Shown here piece by piece: positions 1-8,958 of a stretch of 64,000 bases of DNA. The DNA is from Gammaproteobacteria bacterium (lineage in GTDB: Bacteria; Pseudomonadota; Gammaproteobacteria; SZUA-229). The stretch covers positions 68,652 to 132,651 of the forward strand of contig JABDRN010000026.1 in the NCBI GenBank assembly GCA_013041745.1, written 5' to 3'. The position numbers and the translations under genes are program-made. Positions within the stretch are counted from its first letter, which is position 1; the number at the start of each line of letters is the position of its first letter. The notes beneath the pieces were generated by a model. It was not told the DNA's origin, searched no databases, and was given only the letters and a program-made list of their open reading frames with translations.

Positions 1-335
1 GTAAGAATATCCTCCATCTCAAGGATAGAGACCAGGCACGCCTGGTAGAAGTCGAGTGGGGAGATACTGATGTGCAGAACTATCCGGTCAATATTCTGAT
101 CCATGCCAATGATCGGCATGGTCTGTTGAGCGATATCACACGTACCTTGTCTGACGATAAGATCAATGTGGTCGCTGTGAACACGATGTCGAATAAAAAA
201 GACCAGACAGCGCGTCTCGCGGTAACCATCGAAATTCGGGACCTGCAACAGTTAACCAGGATCATGGACAGGATTTCACAGCTGAGGAACGTTATCGAAG
301 TGACGCGAGGCTCCCATGGGGATAGCTCGTCTTAG
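1..335 (+). CDS. relA: RelA (p)ppGpp synthetase, C-terminal ACT-domain end (5' truncated by window)
   Basis: This is the last 110 or so residues of a RelA/SpoT-type GTP pyrophosphokinase. The frame is open from base 3 with no start needed: residues reading NILHLKDRDQARLVEVEWG lead into the regulatory ACT domain (VNILIHANDRHGLLSDIT, then VNTMSNK and RQ-type contacts, ending RNVIEVTRG). The GTG at 72 offered by the ORF track is internal, because the upstream codons are clearly coding. The C-terminal ending just after the ACT domain is typical of RelA. Known role: stringent response, with amino-acid starvation sensed on the ribosome. RelA rather than SpoT is inferred from the ending and is not certain without the catalytic half. 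It is followed after 52 nt by a transporter on the same strand. Confidence 0.9.
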   Translation, partial: KNILHLKDRDQARLVEVEWGDTDVQNYPVNILIHANDRHGLLSDITRTLSDDKINVVAVNTMSNKKDQTARLAVTIEIRDLQQLTRIMDRISQLRNVIEVTRGSHGDSSS

Positions 336-387
336 ATAAGTTTACCGATGTTGCTGTAGCCAATAGTAGTGTATTTCAGGAAATCAT

Positions 388-1293
388 ATGTCAGCAAACG
401 CATCCAGAAAAGTCATCATCGCCGCGTTGATCGGTAATGCCGCGATATCTATCACCAAATTCTTTGCTGCTTTTACCACCGGAAGTTCGGCGATGTTGTC
501 CGAAGGCATCCACTCACTGGTCGATACCGGGAACCAGATATTACTGCTATACGGTATGAAGCAGGCAAAGAGACCCGCTGATGAAGAGTTTCCATTCGGA
601 CATGGTAAAGAGATCTATTTCTGGAGTTTCGTCGTAGCCATACTTATCTTTGCTGTCGGTTCAGGTGTATCTATCTATGAAGGTGTGCATCATGTACTGC
701 ATCCAGCTGAGATCGAAAACCCGATGGTTAACTATATCGTACTTGGCCTGGCCCTGGTGTTTGAGGGTGTAGCCTGGTTCTTTGCTTTCAAGGAGTTTGG
801 CAAGGTCAAAGGCAAGCGTGGTTATATCGAAGCCGTGCAGCGCGGCAAAGATCCATCCATGTTTGTTGTCCTGTTCGAAGACTCGGCAGCCATGTTGGGC
901 CTGTTGATCGCATTGCTAGGTATCTGGTTGGCCCAGGTAACAGGTATCGCTGTATTTGACGGTATCGCGTCCATCTTGATCGGCTGTATCCTCGGCGGTA
1001 CGGCTATCTGGCTGGCAGTCGAAACCAAGGGGTTACTGATCGGGGAGGGCGCAAACAAAGAAGTTATTGCAAGTATCCGTCAGCTGACAGAATCCATCGA
1101 TGAGGTCGAAAAAGTAAATGAGCTGTTAACCATGCACATGGGGCCGGAATTCATCCTGGTCAATATCAGTGTTCGTTTCAAACGAGGACAGTTGGTCCGT
1201 GAGATCGAATCTGTTATCGGGGAAATAGATTCGGCAATCAAGGCGGAGCATGAGACAGTAAAACGTATATTTATCGAGGCTGAACCTGCATGA
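388..1293 (+). CDS. Cation diffusion facilitator (CDF/ZnT-like) transporter
   Basis: The 301-residue inner-membrane protein has the CDF layout: about six hydrophobic segments and a C-terminal cytoplasmic domain (from about residue 215). The metal-site signature of TM2 is visible as HSLVDTGNQ near residues 42-50, followed by the conserved loop FPFGHGKEIYFW. The second metal-site half lies in DSAAMLGLLIALLG (TM5). The family exports Zn, Mn, Fe or Co in exchange for protons. The substrate cannot be told here. The sequence resembles the SLC30A9-like bacterial branch (EFPFGHGKE and the long FKEFGKVKG loop) more than FieF or CzcD. ATG start; the next gene begins 58 nt downstream on the same strand. 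Confidence 0.85.
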   Translation: MSANASRKVIIAALIGNAAISITKFFAAFTTGSSAMLSEGIHSLVDTGNQILLLYGMKQAKRPADEEFPFGHGKEIYFWSFVVAILIFAVGSGVSIYEGVHHVLHPAEIENPMVNYIVLGLALVFEGVAWFFAFKEFGKVKGKRGYIEAVQRGKDPSMFVVLFEDSAAMLGLLIALLGIWLAQVTGIAVFDGIASILIGCILGGTAIWLAVETKGLLIGEGANKEVIASIRQLTESIDEVEKVNELLTMHMGPEFILVNISVRFKRGQLVREIESVIGEIDSAIKAEHETVKRIFIEAEPA

Positions 1294-1351
1294 GATTTAG
1301 TAGATAAATAGCCTATACTAGAATGCATGATAACTTACGCCAGCTTCGATT

Positions 1352-2479
1352 ATGACTCAGCATCGTGATGCTCTGGAACAACTCAACGACCAGCTCTCTC
1401 TGCGTGAGAAACTGGTCGTCGCGCATCGCTCGGTGAGTGATCAATTTCCTTTTATCGCGCGTATTGCTATCGCCATATACGACCCTGAGACAAGCCTGCT
1501 AAAAACATATCTGCACAGTAGTGGAGAGGATAATCCACTGGAGAATTACCAGGCACTGCTTGATGATGCACCCTCACTAAAAAAGATCCTCGAAAAGGGC
1601 CTGCCTCGAGTAGTCAATAATCTGCTTACTTTTGAAGATAGTAACCATGAACACGCTAAAAGGATAGGGCGCCAGGGGTATGCGGCAAGCTATACCTTGC
1701 CTATGTTTAACGAAGGCCAGTTTATCGGTTTCATGTTTTTTAACTCTTATGAAGAAGGTGTGTTCACGGAAAGCGTGTTAAGTCAGATAGACCTTTATGG
1801 TCATATCATCTCGCTCATGGTGATCAATGAACTGTCCGCGATCAATACCTTGAAGGCAGCAGTTAAAACAGCCGGCAGCGTCACCCATTACAGGGATCCG
1901 GAAACAGGCAGCCACCTTGACCGTATGTCTCGTTACAGTCGTCTGATAGCTAAAGAGCTTGCTGCTAAATATGATCTGGATGATACCTATATCGAACATG
2001 TCTTCATGTTTTCGCCACTGCATGACATCGGTAAGATCGGTATCCCGGATAATATATTGTTAAAACCTGACAGTCTCGATAAAGCAGAAAAAAACATCAT
2101 GAAAACGCATGCCAGGAAGGGACGGATCATGATCGATGAACTGCTGGAGAATTTCGGGCTGGAGAATATCAAGTACGTTGATGTGTTGCGCAACATTGCT
2201 GAATTCCATCATGAAGCTGTCAACGGTACAGGTTATCCGACAGGAAAAAAAGGTGAAGATATTCCATTGGAGGCCCGCATCGTTGCTGTGGCTGATGTCT
2301 TTGATGCATTGACCAGTGAGCGCTCGTATAAGCATGCCTGGGATAATAAGAAGGCCATAAAGACACTCAGACAACTCTCTGGAGAAATGCTTGATCGGGA
2401 TTGTGTCGATGCCTTACTCAAAAACATAGAGCAGGTGGAACAGATTCAGCAACAGTTTTCTGAAGATGCGTATGGTTAG
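1352..2479 (+). CDS. GAF plus HD-GYP domain protein, probable cyclic-di-GMP phosphodiesterase
   Basis: A 375-residue cytosolic signalling protein with no membrane segment. Residues about 20-165 look like a GAF sensor domain. Residues about 180-360 are an HD-GYP domain with the hallmarks intact: HYRDPETGSHLDRM, the metal-binding HDIGKIGIPD, KTHARKGRIMIDELL, FHHEAVNGTGYP and VADVFDALTSERSYKHAW. The family hydrolyses c-di-GMP to pGpG or GMP. The preserved HD and GYP residues suggest an active enzyme. The ligand of the GAF domain is unknown. A membrane GGDEF cyclase at 55.9 kb supplies the opposite activity within this window. No terminator is obvious before the sucrose genes. Confidence 0.88.
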   Translation: MTQHRDALEQLNDQLSLREKLVVAHRSVSDQFPFIARIAIAIYDPETSLLKTYLHSSGEDNPLENYQALLDDAPSLKKILEKGLPRVVNNLLTFEDSNHEHAKRIGRQGYAASYTLPMFNEGQFIGFMFFNSYEEGVFTESVLSQIDLYGHIISLMVINELSAINTLKAAVKTAGSVTHYRDPETGSHLDRMSRYSRLIAKELAAKYDLDDTYIEHVFMFSPLHDIGKIGIPDNILLKPDSLDKAEKNIMKTHARKGRIMIDELLENFGLENIKYVDVLRNIAEFHHEAVNGTGYPTGKKGEDIPLEARIVAVADVFDALTSERSYKHAWDNKKAIKTLRQLSGEMLDRDCVDALLKNIEQVEQIQQQFSEDAYG

Positions 2480-2668
2480 ACTGATATCGATTAATTCAGC
2501 TATAAGACACTATTAACACTATCTGTATTGAATACTAGATTATTACTTTTACCCGATTGATAGATAATGACTTACACATAGAATATTATATAGATAACGA
2601 AATTCGGTCGTATCGAAAGCGGTGATCACAAGGTTGATACTGGTAACTTTACAAACAACTTAAATGGC

Positions 2669-4816
2669 ATGAATGATAATAAGGATAAACTTTATATAGT
2701 ACTGGTGAGCGTTCATGGTCTTATACGCGGTCAGGATCTCGAGTTGGGCAGAGATGCGGATACCGGTGGCCAGACAAAATATGTCGTCGAACTGTTGCGT
2801 GAACTAGGAGAACGCCCTGAAGTCGAGCAGGTAGATCTGTTGACCAGGCGTATAATCGATGATGCGGTGAGTGAAGATTACCGCGAAGCGATAGAAATCC
2901 TTTCGAACAAAGCACGTATCGTACGCATCGACTGTGGTGAGGAAGGTTATCTGCCGAAAGAGGAACTATGGGATTCTCTCGACAATTTCGCTGATAACAT
3001 GCTCGAATATATAACAGGCCAGAAACGTGCGCCTGACATAATACACAGTCATTACGCTGATGCCGGATATGTCTGTAATCGAATATCACATCAACTGAAC
3101 ATCCCTCTCATTCATACTGGACACTCCCTCGGTCGAAGTAAACGTAAGCAATTGCTTGCCGGCGGTATGAAACGTGATGATATCGAACAGCGCTATAACA
3201 TCTCACGGCGTATCGATGCAGAAGAAGAAGTACAGGGCACTGCCGAACTTATAATAACCAGTACTCGTCAGGAGATCATAGAACAGTACGGAATGTATGA
3301 TTATTACCAGCCTGAGAGGATGAAGGTGATCCCACCAGGTACCGACCTCGAAAAATTTTATCCGCCGCAGGGTGATGAATACGAAAGTCATATCTATCAG
3401 GATATATCCCGTTTTCTCCAGCAACCGAATAAGCCGATCATACTGGCGCTGTCGCGTCCCGATCACAGGAAAAACATCAATACCCTGGTCGAAGCTTATG
3501 GTGAGTCAGAAGAGCTGAAACAACTGGCAAACCTCGTCATCATTGCCGGTAACCGCGATGAGATACGTGATATGGATAGTGGCGCTCAAGATGTGCTCAA
3601 TGAAATATTTCTTTCCATAGATTCATATGACCTCTATGGAAAAGTGGCATATCCAAAACATCACCATCCGGATGATGTGCCGGTGATCTACCGACTTAGC
3701 GCTACATCCGGCGGTGTATTTATCAACCCGGCACTGACCGAGCCGTTCGGGCTGACACTGATCGAAGCAGCAGCGTCAGGGGTGCCGATCGTAGCGACCG
3801 AAGATGGTGGACCAACAGATATCATCGATAACTGCCACAACGGGTACCTGATAGATCCACTGGACAAGCAGTCGATCATTGAAAAACTGTTAAAGGTATT
3901 GACAGATAGAGATAACTGGAAACGTCTGGCACATAATGGCATCGAAGGCGTCCGTCAGCACTATTCCTGGCGAGCCCATGTCGATCGCTATCTAAAGCTG
4001 ATCAAGCCAGTAGCGGACAAGAGTGAATCGATCACCAAGATCGAGCTTAAGCGTCGTCCTATGCTCTACCATGACCGCGCCCTGATCACTGACCTGGACC
4101 AGAATCTGCTGGGTAATCCGCAATCACTAAAAGAGTTCGTCACTGTGCTGCAGGAAAACAGAAAGTGTACGACCTTCGGAATCGCAACCGGCCGTCGCCT
4201 GGACTCCGCATTGAAGGTGATGAAACAGTATCATATCCCGTTACCGGATTTTCTCATCACCAGTCTGGGTACCGAGATCTATTACAACCCGGGACTGACC
4301 CGCGATGTCGCATGGTCAGAACATATCGATCATATGTGGCGACGGCGCGCAGTTTTAAATGTGCTCAAGGATTTGCCTGGTCTCGAACTGCAACCGAAAA
4401 GGGAACAGAGCAAGTACAAGGTAAGTTATTATTATGATGCAGCTATCGCGCCTGATGTCAATGAGATCATCCATCTCCTGTATCTGCACGATCAGTCGGT
4501 AAATGTCGTTCTGGCCTTCGGCCAGTACCTCGATATCGTACCGGTTCGAGCTTCGAAAGGTTTTGCATTGCGCTGGTTTGCCGAGATGTGGGGCATCCCG
4601 CTGGAACATATCCTCGCAGCAGGCGGTTCCGGTGCAGATGAAGATATGATGCGTGGCAATACCCTGTCAGTCGTGGTTGCCAATCGTCATCACGAGGAAC
4701 TATCCGAACTCGTCGACAGTGAAGATATCTACTTCGCAGACAGGCCGTTTGCCGCTGGCATCCTGCAGGCTGTCGAGCATTATGATTTCTTTCGCGAGTG
4801 CAAGGTGAACAGTTGA
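2669..4816 (+). CDS. sps: Sucrose-phosphate synthase with C-terminal phosphatase-like domain
   Basis: This 715-residue enzyme joins UDP-glucose and fructose-6-phosphate to give sucrose-6-phosphate. The glycosyltransferase family 4 part spans about residues 1-450: LIRGQDLELGRDADTGGQTKYVVEL (substrate loop), HSHYADAGYV, TGHSLGRSKRKQL, LSRPDHRKNINTLVEAY, and the nucleotide-binding EPFGLTLIEAAASGVPIVATEDGGP. Residues about 465-700 form a HAD/SPP-like domain, as in plant and many proteobacterial SPS. Its first motif reads DLDQN, keeping both aspartates but lacking the usual threonine two positions later. It converges with a stand-alone sucrose-phosphatase 38 nt away. The AT-rich 190-bp upstream region presumably holds the promoter. 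Confidence 0.92.
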   Translation: MNDNKDKLYIVLVSVHGLIRGQDLELGRDADTGGQTKYVVELLRELGERPEVEQVDLLTRRIIDDAVSEDYREAIEILSNKARIVRIDCGEEGYLPKEELWDSLDNFADNMLEYITGQKRAPDIIHSHYADAGYVCNRISHQLNIPLIHTGHSLGRSKRKQLLAGGMKRDDIEQRYNISRRIDAEEEVQGTAELIITSTRQEIIEQYGMYDYYQPERMKVIPPGTDLEKFYPPQGDEYESHIYQDISRFLQQPNKPIILALSRPDHRKNINTLVEAYGESEELKQLANLVIIAGNRDEIRDMDSGAQDVLNEIFLSIDSYDLYGKVAYPKHHHPDDVPVIYRLSATSGGVFINPALTEPFGLTLIEAAASGVPIVATEDGGPTDIIDNCHNGYLIDPLDKQSIIEKLLKVLTDRDNWKRLAHNGIEGVRQHYSWRAHVDRYLKLIKPVADKSESITKIELKRRPMLYHDRALITDLDQNLLGNPQSLKEFVTVLQENRKCTTFGIATGRRLDSALKVMKQYHIPLPDFLITSLGTEIYYNPGLTRDVAWSEHIDHMWRRRAVLNVLKDLPGLELQPKREQSKYKVSYYYDAAIAPDVNEIIHLLYLHDQSVNVVLAFGQYLDIVPVRASKGFALRWFAEMWGIPLEHILAAGGSGADEDMMRGNTLSVVVANRHHEELSELVDSEDIYFADRPFAAGILQAVEHYDFFRECKVNS

Positions 4817-4854
4817 CGACTGCTGCTTGCAGTCAAGCATGCACCTGAGAAGCA

Positions 4855-5673
4855 CTAGTCAGAACAGCTGAAGATGCCATAGTGATAGGCGCCTTCGATA
4901 ACACCACTGGTGTAATAACCGCTTAGGCCCTTGAAGTCACCTTTCGCAAAATAGACTTTGAGGTCGGGGTTTGCCTCTAATGCCTGCTTCACCTGGGCGA
5001 CAAGCTGCTCGTCGGCATTTCGTACCAGTACGCCGGAAAAGCCAGCCGTCAGCGGGTAGATATCATTGCCGCTGTCGCCGCAAAAAACGACTTTGCTCTT
5101 GTCGGTATCGAGTTCTTCAGCGATGTATTCGAGCGCGGTCTGCTTGGTCGCACTGTCCGGCAGAAAGTCGAGTAGCCCCTTGCCGGTCTGGGAATCAAAG
5201 CTGTAGACGATGACCTCATCGTATTTGCCTTTGACCCGTTCATCGACTGCTTTCAATATCACTTCACTCCTTTCGTGGTCGACATAATAGCTCTGTTTGA
5301 ACTGGCTGCAATGTTCTCGTTCCTGCTCGACCAGGCCATCGATGCCTGCGACGGCGCTGCGGGTCGCTTCGGCGTCCCAGCGCGGACTGGTCTTTTTTAC
5401 ATGGGCATCCCAGCCGGTATCAGGGTGCCAGTCGCCCTGGTCGTATTTTCTGATCGAGGTGCCGACGTCACCGATGAGCACATCGGGGTGACGGATACCA
5501 AATTCCTTGATGGCGTTCTCGGCCAGGTTCAGATTTCTTCCGGTGACATAGACCACGTACACGCCCTGCTTTTCTGTTAGTTCATTGAAAAGATCTATCG
5601 CACCCGGATCTTCCGGCCAGCTGCCGTTCGGCAGTAGTGTCCTATCCAGATCGGTGGCTAGTATTTTCATCAT
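4855..5673 (-). CDS. spp: Sucrose-6-phosphate phosphatase (HAD superfamily)
   Basis: A 272-residue HAD hydrolase of the sucrose-phosphatase/MPGP type. Motif I is at the N terminus (KILATDLDRTLLPNG) with both catalytic aspartates and the threonine. The cap carries GDVGTSIRKY, and motifs III/IV read SKVVFCGDSGNDIYPL. It dephosphorylates sucrose-6-phosphate, the product of the convergent SPS, and completes sucrose synthesis. Length matches bacterial SPPs. It sits 77 nt downstream of the GH13 gene on the same strand, so the pair is probably one transcript. The ATG-ATG start gives MMKILAT; either methionine may be used. Confidence 0.9.
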   Translation of the reverse strand: MMKILATDLDRTLLPNGSWPEDPGAIDLFNELTEKQGVYVVYVTGRNLNLAENAIKEFGIRHPDVLIGDVGTSIRKYDQGDWHPDTGWDAHVKKTSPRWDAEATRSAVAGIDGLVEQEREHCSQFKQSYYVDHERSEVILKAVDERVKGKYDEVIVYSFDSQTGKGLLDFLPDSATKQTALEYIAEELDTDKSKVVFCGDSGNDIYPLTAGFSGVLVRNADEQLVAQVKQALEANPDLKVYFAKGDFKGLSGYYTSGVIEGAYHYGIFSCSD

Positions 5674-5750
5674 GCTGCTCCGTGATGGTTACTGAGTATA
5701 AATCGCCAGCCAGTTTGCCAGCCGTCATTTATAGTGTAATGATTGCTGCT

Positions 5751-7523
5751 CTAGGACTCAAATGACATCAACACATCATCGTTCTTGCCATCGCCATGAT
5801 AGACAGTGAAGCTGTGGTTGCGCAGGTCGGCCTTCAATGTAACTGTGGCTTCCGGGTGCTGCCAGGTGATATGTATGCGCTGCGGATCGGTGTCGCCGAT
5901 CTTCATCTCGCCCTTGAAAGCTGGTGAGGTATTACGCAGCCGAATCAGTTCGAGCTGGTCCAGAACGACCGGCTTTTTCAGTCCTTCTTTGATATCGCTC
6001 AAATTTAAAGTAGTGCGGTTGATCTCTTTATGCCCTGCAGTATGCCCGCTCTGAGCTGCTGCGTAATCGTTTTTGCCGGCGAACAGATCCAGGTACCACA
6101 CCTGGGGAACACCGGGCATGAACATCTGTATGGCACGCGCCAGGCGTAGCTTCTGTTCGTCTTCACCCAGTGCGCTGAAATAAGTTGCGTTTACCTGGTA
6201 GTAGTCGATCTTCTTGCCGTCAGCGGCGTACAGGTTTTTGGTCAGGCCGCCGCGTTCGATGATACGCTCTATGGTCGCTTCGATCTGTTCATCTGGCAGC
6301 AGCCCCGGTCTGTAGCTGCCATCTATCCGCTTGCCTTTGAGGTCGAGCACAGGGATACCATCATGGCTGCCGAGCATATTAATGGTCTGCAGCTCTTTGC
6401 TCTGGATATCTGCTATCCAGCGTAACAATGCTTCGTTGTTGCCCTGCTCAAGTGCATTTATAACCAGCCCAGGGAAGAAGAAGTCATAGATCGGGTAACC
6501 CTGCTGCGATATTTCTTCATGGATGCCGGCACCGTATTCAGCATGGATCTCGGGGAAGATGATAAGTTCGTATTTCTTTGCGATGCCGCGCAGACGCTCC
6601 AGGTATTCCCAGGTACCGGGCCGGTTGAAGAAATTCGGCTGCCCCGGCTCTTTGTGCAGGTAAGCGAAAGCATCGAGGCGGATTATTTTTGCACCGTACT
6701 GGCTGAGTTTGTGCAGCGTTTCATCGTAGAACTCCCAGACCAGTTCAGAACGGGCATTGAGATCCATCTGTCCCAGGTAATCACGTTTGTGGCAAACGGC
6801 AGCAATCAGGTCTTCTTTGCTCAAGCCGGCGCTACACTGAACGATATCCTCCATGTCTGCCGATTCAAGCAAGCCCTTGTTCTGGATGACTACTTTGATG
6901 CGTTTAGCGAGATCTGATGCGCCCTGCAGGTCTAAACCCTCGATGTGTGTGAAATCCTGTGCGACAATTTCATCAAATTCAACTTTTTGATAAAAAGTGT
7001 TCCAGTAAGATTGCACGCTGCCATCAGGAAAGCGTATTTTCAGGATCGGTAGATCAGGCTTTCGCATGAAAAGCTTTTCCAGGTGTTCTTTGTCAGGTAG
7101 CACGTGGTCATTATCTTTAATGCTACCGTGGTCCTTCCAGAATTCATTCCAGTCGATGAAAAAATCCCGATAGGGTGATTCTTTTCCTCTCTGCAGAAGA
7201 TCGACGAATTGAGGTGAGCGAACCGACAGGTGGTTAAGCACCAGGTCGAGTTTGATATCGATACCTAGCTCGTTTAGGTCATCCAGGTCCTGTGGGCTGA
7301 TGAGTTCTTCGTTGATATCGTAATCGATGATGGAGAAACCGCGGTCGAGATCACTATGGAAAAAAGTGGGCAGGATGTAGAACAGTGAAAAGGCATCCTT
7401 AAGTTCGGGCTTTTTGAGAAAGTCCAGGGTATCGGCCAGTTTTTTACCGATACTGTCAGGGTAGGCGTTGAACATCACACCACCTGGCAGGGTCTGTGTT
7501 TTGTTCACTGGCTCTTTATTCAT
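5751..7523 (-). CDS. GH13 subfamily 18 glycoside phosphorylase, sucrose-phosphorylase-like
   Basis: A 590-residue GH13 enzyme with the (beta/alpha)8 landmarks of the sucrose phosphorylase group: GVMFNAYPDSIG, a strand reading IKLDLVLNHLSVRS, the nucleophile in AKIIRLDAFAYLHKEPG, the acid/base in ELIIFPEIHAEYG, and the transition-state stabiliser in MLGSHDGIPVLDLKG. YYQVNATYFSALG and MPGVPQVWYLDLFAGKNDY are characteristic of this branch. At 590 residues it is longer than bifidobacterial sucrose phosphorylase (about 500). The acceptor could therefore be something other than phosphate plus sucrose, such as sucrose-6-phosphate, glucosylglycerate or glucosylglycerol. Its position beside sps, spp and fructokinase favours cleavage of sucrose to glucose-1-phosphate and fructose. 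Confidence 0.82.
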   Translation of the reverse strand: MNKEPVNKTQTLPGGVMFNAYPDSIGKKLADTLDFLKKPELKDAFSLFYILPTFFHSDLDRGFSIIDYDINEELISPQDLDDLNELGIDIKLDLVLNHLSVRSPQFVDLLQRGKESPYRDFFIDWNEFWKDHGSIKDNDHVLPDKEHLEKLFMRKPDLPILKIRFPDGSVQSYWNTFYQKVEFDEIVAQDFTHIEGLDLQGASDLAKRIKVVIQNKGLLESADMEDIVQCSAGLSKEDLIAAVCHKRDYLGQMDLNARSELVWEFYDETLHKLSQYGAKIIRLDAFAYLHKEPGQPNFFNRPGTWEYLERLRGIAKKYELIIFPEIHAEYGAGIHEEISQQGYPIYDFFFPGLVINALEQGNNEALLRWIADIQSKELQTINMLGSHDGIPVLDLKGKRIDGSYRPGLLPDEQIEATIERIIERGGLTKNLYAADGKKIDYYQVNATYFSALGEDEQKLRLARAIQMFMPGVPQVWYLDLFAGKNDYAAAQSGHTAGHKEINRTTLNLSDIKEGLKKPVVLDQLELIRLRNTSPAFKGEMKIGDTDPQRIHITWQHPEATVTLKADLRNHSFTVYHGDGKNDDVLMSFES

Positions 7524-7857
7524 GATATTTCCTGTTAAATTATTATTAGTATTTTATGTTTATCATATTGCCTTTAGCAGCATGCAGCTATCACTCAAGA
7601 TATTCTAAATGCATAATAATATTAATCTTATTTACACACCGTTTTCTATCTTGTCAACAAATGCATCATGCTCCTGCTGAACAGCCGGTTAATTTAGCTG
7701 CTGATTTTGTCATAATCTTGCAAGGCAGCCGCATTTAATATAAAAGTAGAGGGAAAAGAGATATTAACAGGTCTGTATATATCAATGCGGCCTGATACTT
7801 CAGTTATGAGTTGATAGATAGTATAGGAGTAATAATTTCACATGTCTCGAGATCGAT
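7524..7857. other. AT-rich divergent intergenic region between GH13 and fructokinase genes
   Basis: This 334-bp region separates two divergent gene groups and must hold both promoters. It is rich in A/T (for example TAATTTAGCTGC, ATAATATTAATC). The 60-residue plus-strand ORF inside it has no recognisable features. No convincing operator palindrome or -35/-10 pair could be singled out. Confidence 0.5.
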
Positions 7858-8745
7858 ATGAATAACCAGGCTGTTGCTCTGATATTTGGTGAAGTGCTGT
7901 TTGACTGTTTTCCAGATGGTAACACTGTGCTCGGCGGCGCACCGTTCAACGTCGCCTGGCATCTGCAGGCATTTGGTCTGTTGCCGCTGATGATCACAAG
8001 GATCGGTGATGATGAACTGGGAGAGCAGGTGCAGTCAGCGATGCGAAACTGGAATATGGATACCGGCGGCGTACAACTGGATACAGAGCACCCGACGGGT
8101 AGTGTCGATATCGAGTTCGAGAATGGTGAGCCGCGATATACTATCTTGGAACACCGTGCTTACGATTTCATCGATGCCTCCTCGTTGCCATCTTCGTCAG
8201 AAAGCAGTCTGCTATACCATGGCTCGCTGGCACTGAGGAACCAGGAGTCGCGTGAAGCGCTGGCAAAACTTAAACAGTATCATACCGGCAGTATATTCAT
8301 GGACGTCAACCTGCGTGATCCATGGTGGCAGAGAGGGTCTGTACTGGCGTTGGCAGATGATGCTGACTGGGTAAAACTTAATGAAGATGAGCTGGCGCAG
8401 TTGGGGAGCCGTGCTGGTGACATCAGGTCGCAGGCAGGTGAATTCATCGAGGCGCATGCACTGAAGGGTCTGGTCGTTACGCTGGGAGCGAGTGGGGCTA
8501 TCGCATTGACCTGTGACGGTGACATTTCTGAAGTGAAACCATCGCAGACGATGCAGGTGGTGGATACGGTCGGCGCTGGTGATGCGTTTACATCCGTATT
8601 GATACTCGGTCTGACAAAAGCATGGCCGTTGGATCAGACCATGCAGCGTGCACAGGAGTTTGCCTCGTTGATGGTAGGGCAGCAGGGTGCTACCGTGCAT
8701 GATCAGGACTTTTACCGGGCAAAGATCACAGACTGGAATCTTTGA
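7858..8745 (+). CDS. PfkB-family fructokinase
   Basis: A 295-residue ribokinase/PfkB sugar kinase. N-terminal landmarks are FGEVLFDCFPDG and GGAPFNVAWHLQAFG. The ATP/anion-hole signature DTVGAGDAFTSVLI is near residues 235-250 and holds the catalytic aspartate. The context points to phosphorylation of fructose released from sucrose by the phosphorylase or by amylosucrase, feeding fructose-6-phosphate back to glycolysis or to SPS. Fructose specificity is inferred from neighbours and from the GEVLFD/GGAPFN form shared with bacterial fructokinases. It lies 213 nt upstream of amylosucrase on the same strand. Confidence 0.87.
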   Translation: MNNQAVALIFGEVLFDCFPDGNTVLGGAPFNVAWHLQAFGLLPLMITRIGDDELGEQVQSAMRNWNMDTGGVQLDTEHPTGSVDIEFENGEPRYTILEHRAYDFIDASSLPSSSESSLLYHGSLALRNQESREALAKLKQYHTGSIFMDVNLRDPWWQRGSVLALADDADWVKLNEDELAQLGSRAGDIRSQAGEFIEAHALKGLVVTLGASGAIALTCDGDISEVKPSQTMQVVDTVGAGDAFTSVLILGLTKAWPLDQTMQRAQEFASLMVGQQGATVHDQDFYRAKITDWNL

Positions 8746-8958
8746 TGCTGCGTACAAACCTTTACCGTTGAGGCAAAGAGCTTAACTCTGTTTACTGCTT
8801 CGCAGGTGAAGTAAATAATAAATATATTTACTCAGTGTTTCCTGTGCCTATGTGGTAAATTGCTTTTGATATTATTAGTTTGCTGGTGAATACCTGATGG
8901 TGGTTAATACACGTGTCAGGTTGAAATGATATACACACAACGATTGAGACTAGATTAG

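Noticed and set aside
4165-4437. 90-residue same-strand ORF within sps
   Set aside because: Out-of-frame shadow inside the conserved C-terminal domain of sucrose-phosphate synthase.
7556-7738. 60-residue plus-strand ORF between the GH13 and fructokinase genes
   Set aside because: AT-rich divergent promoter region, no ribosome-binding site and no family resemblance.
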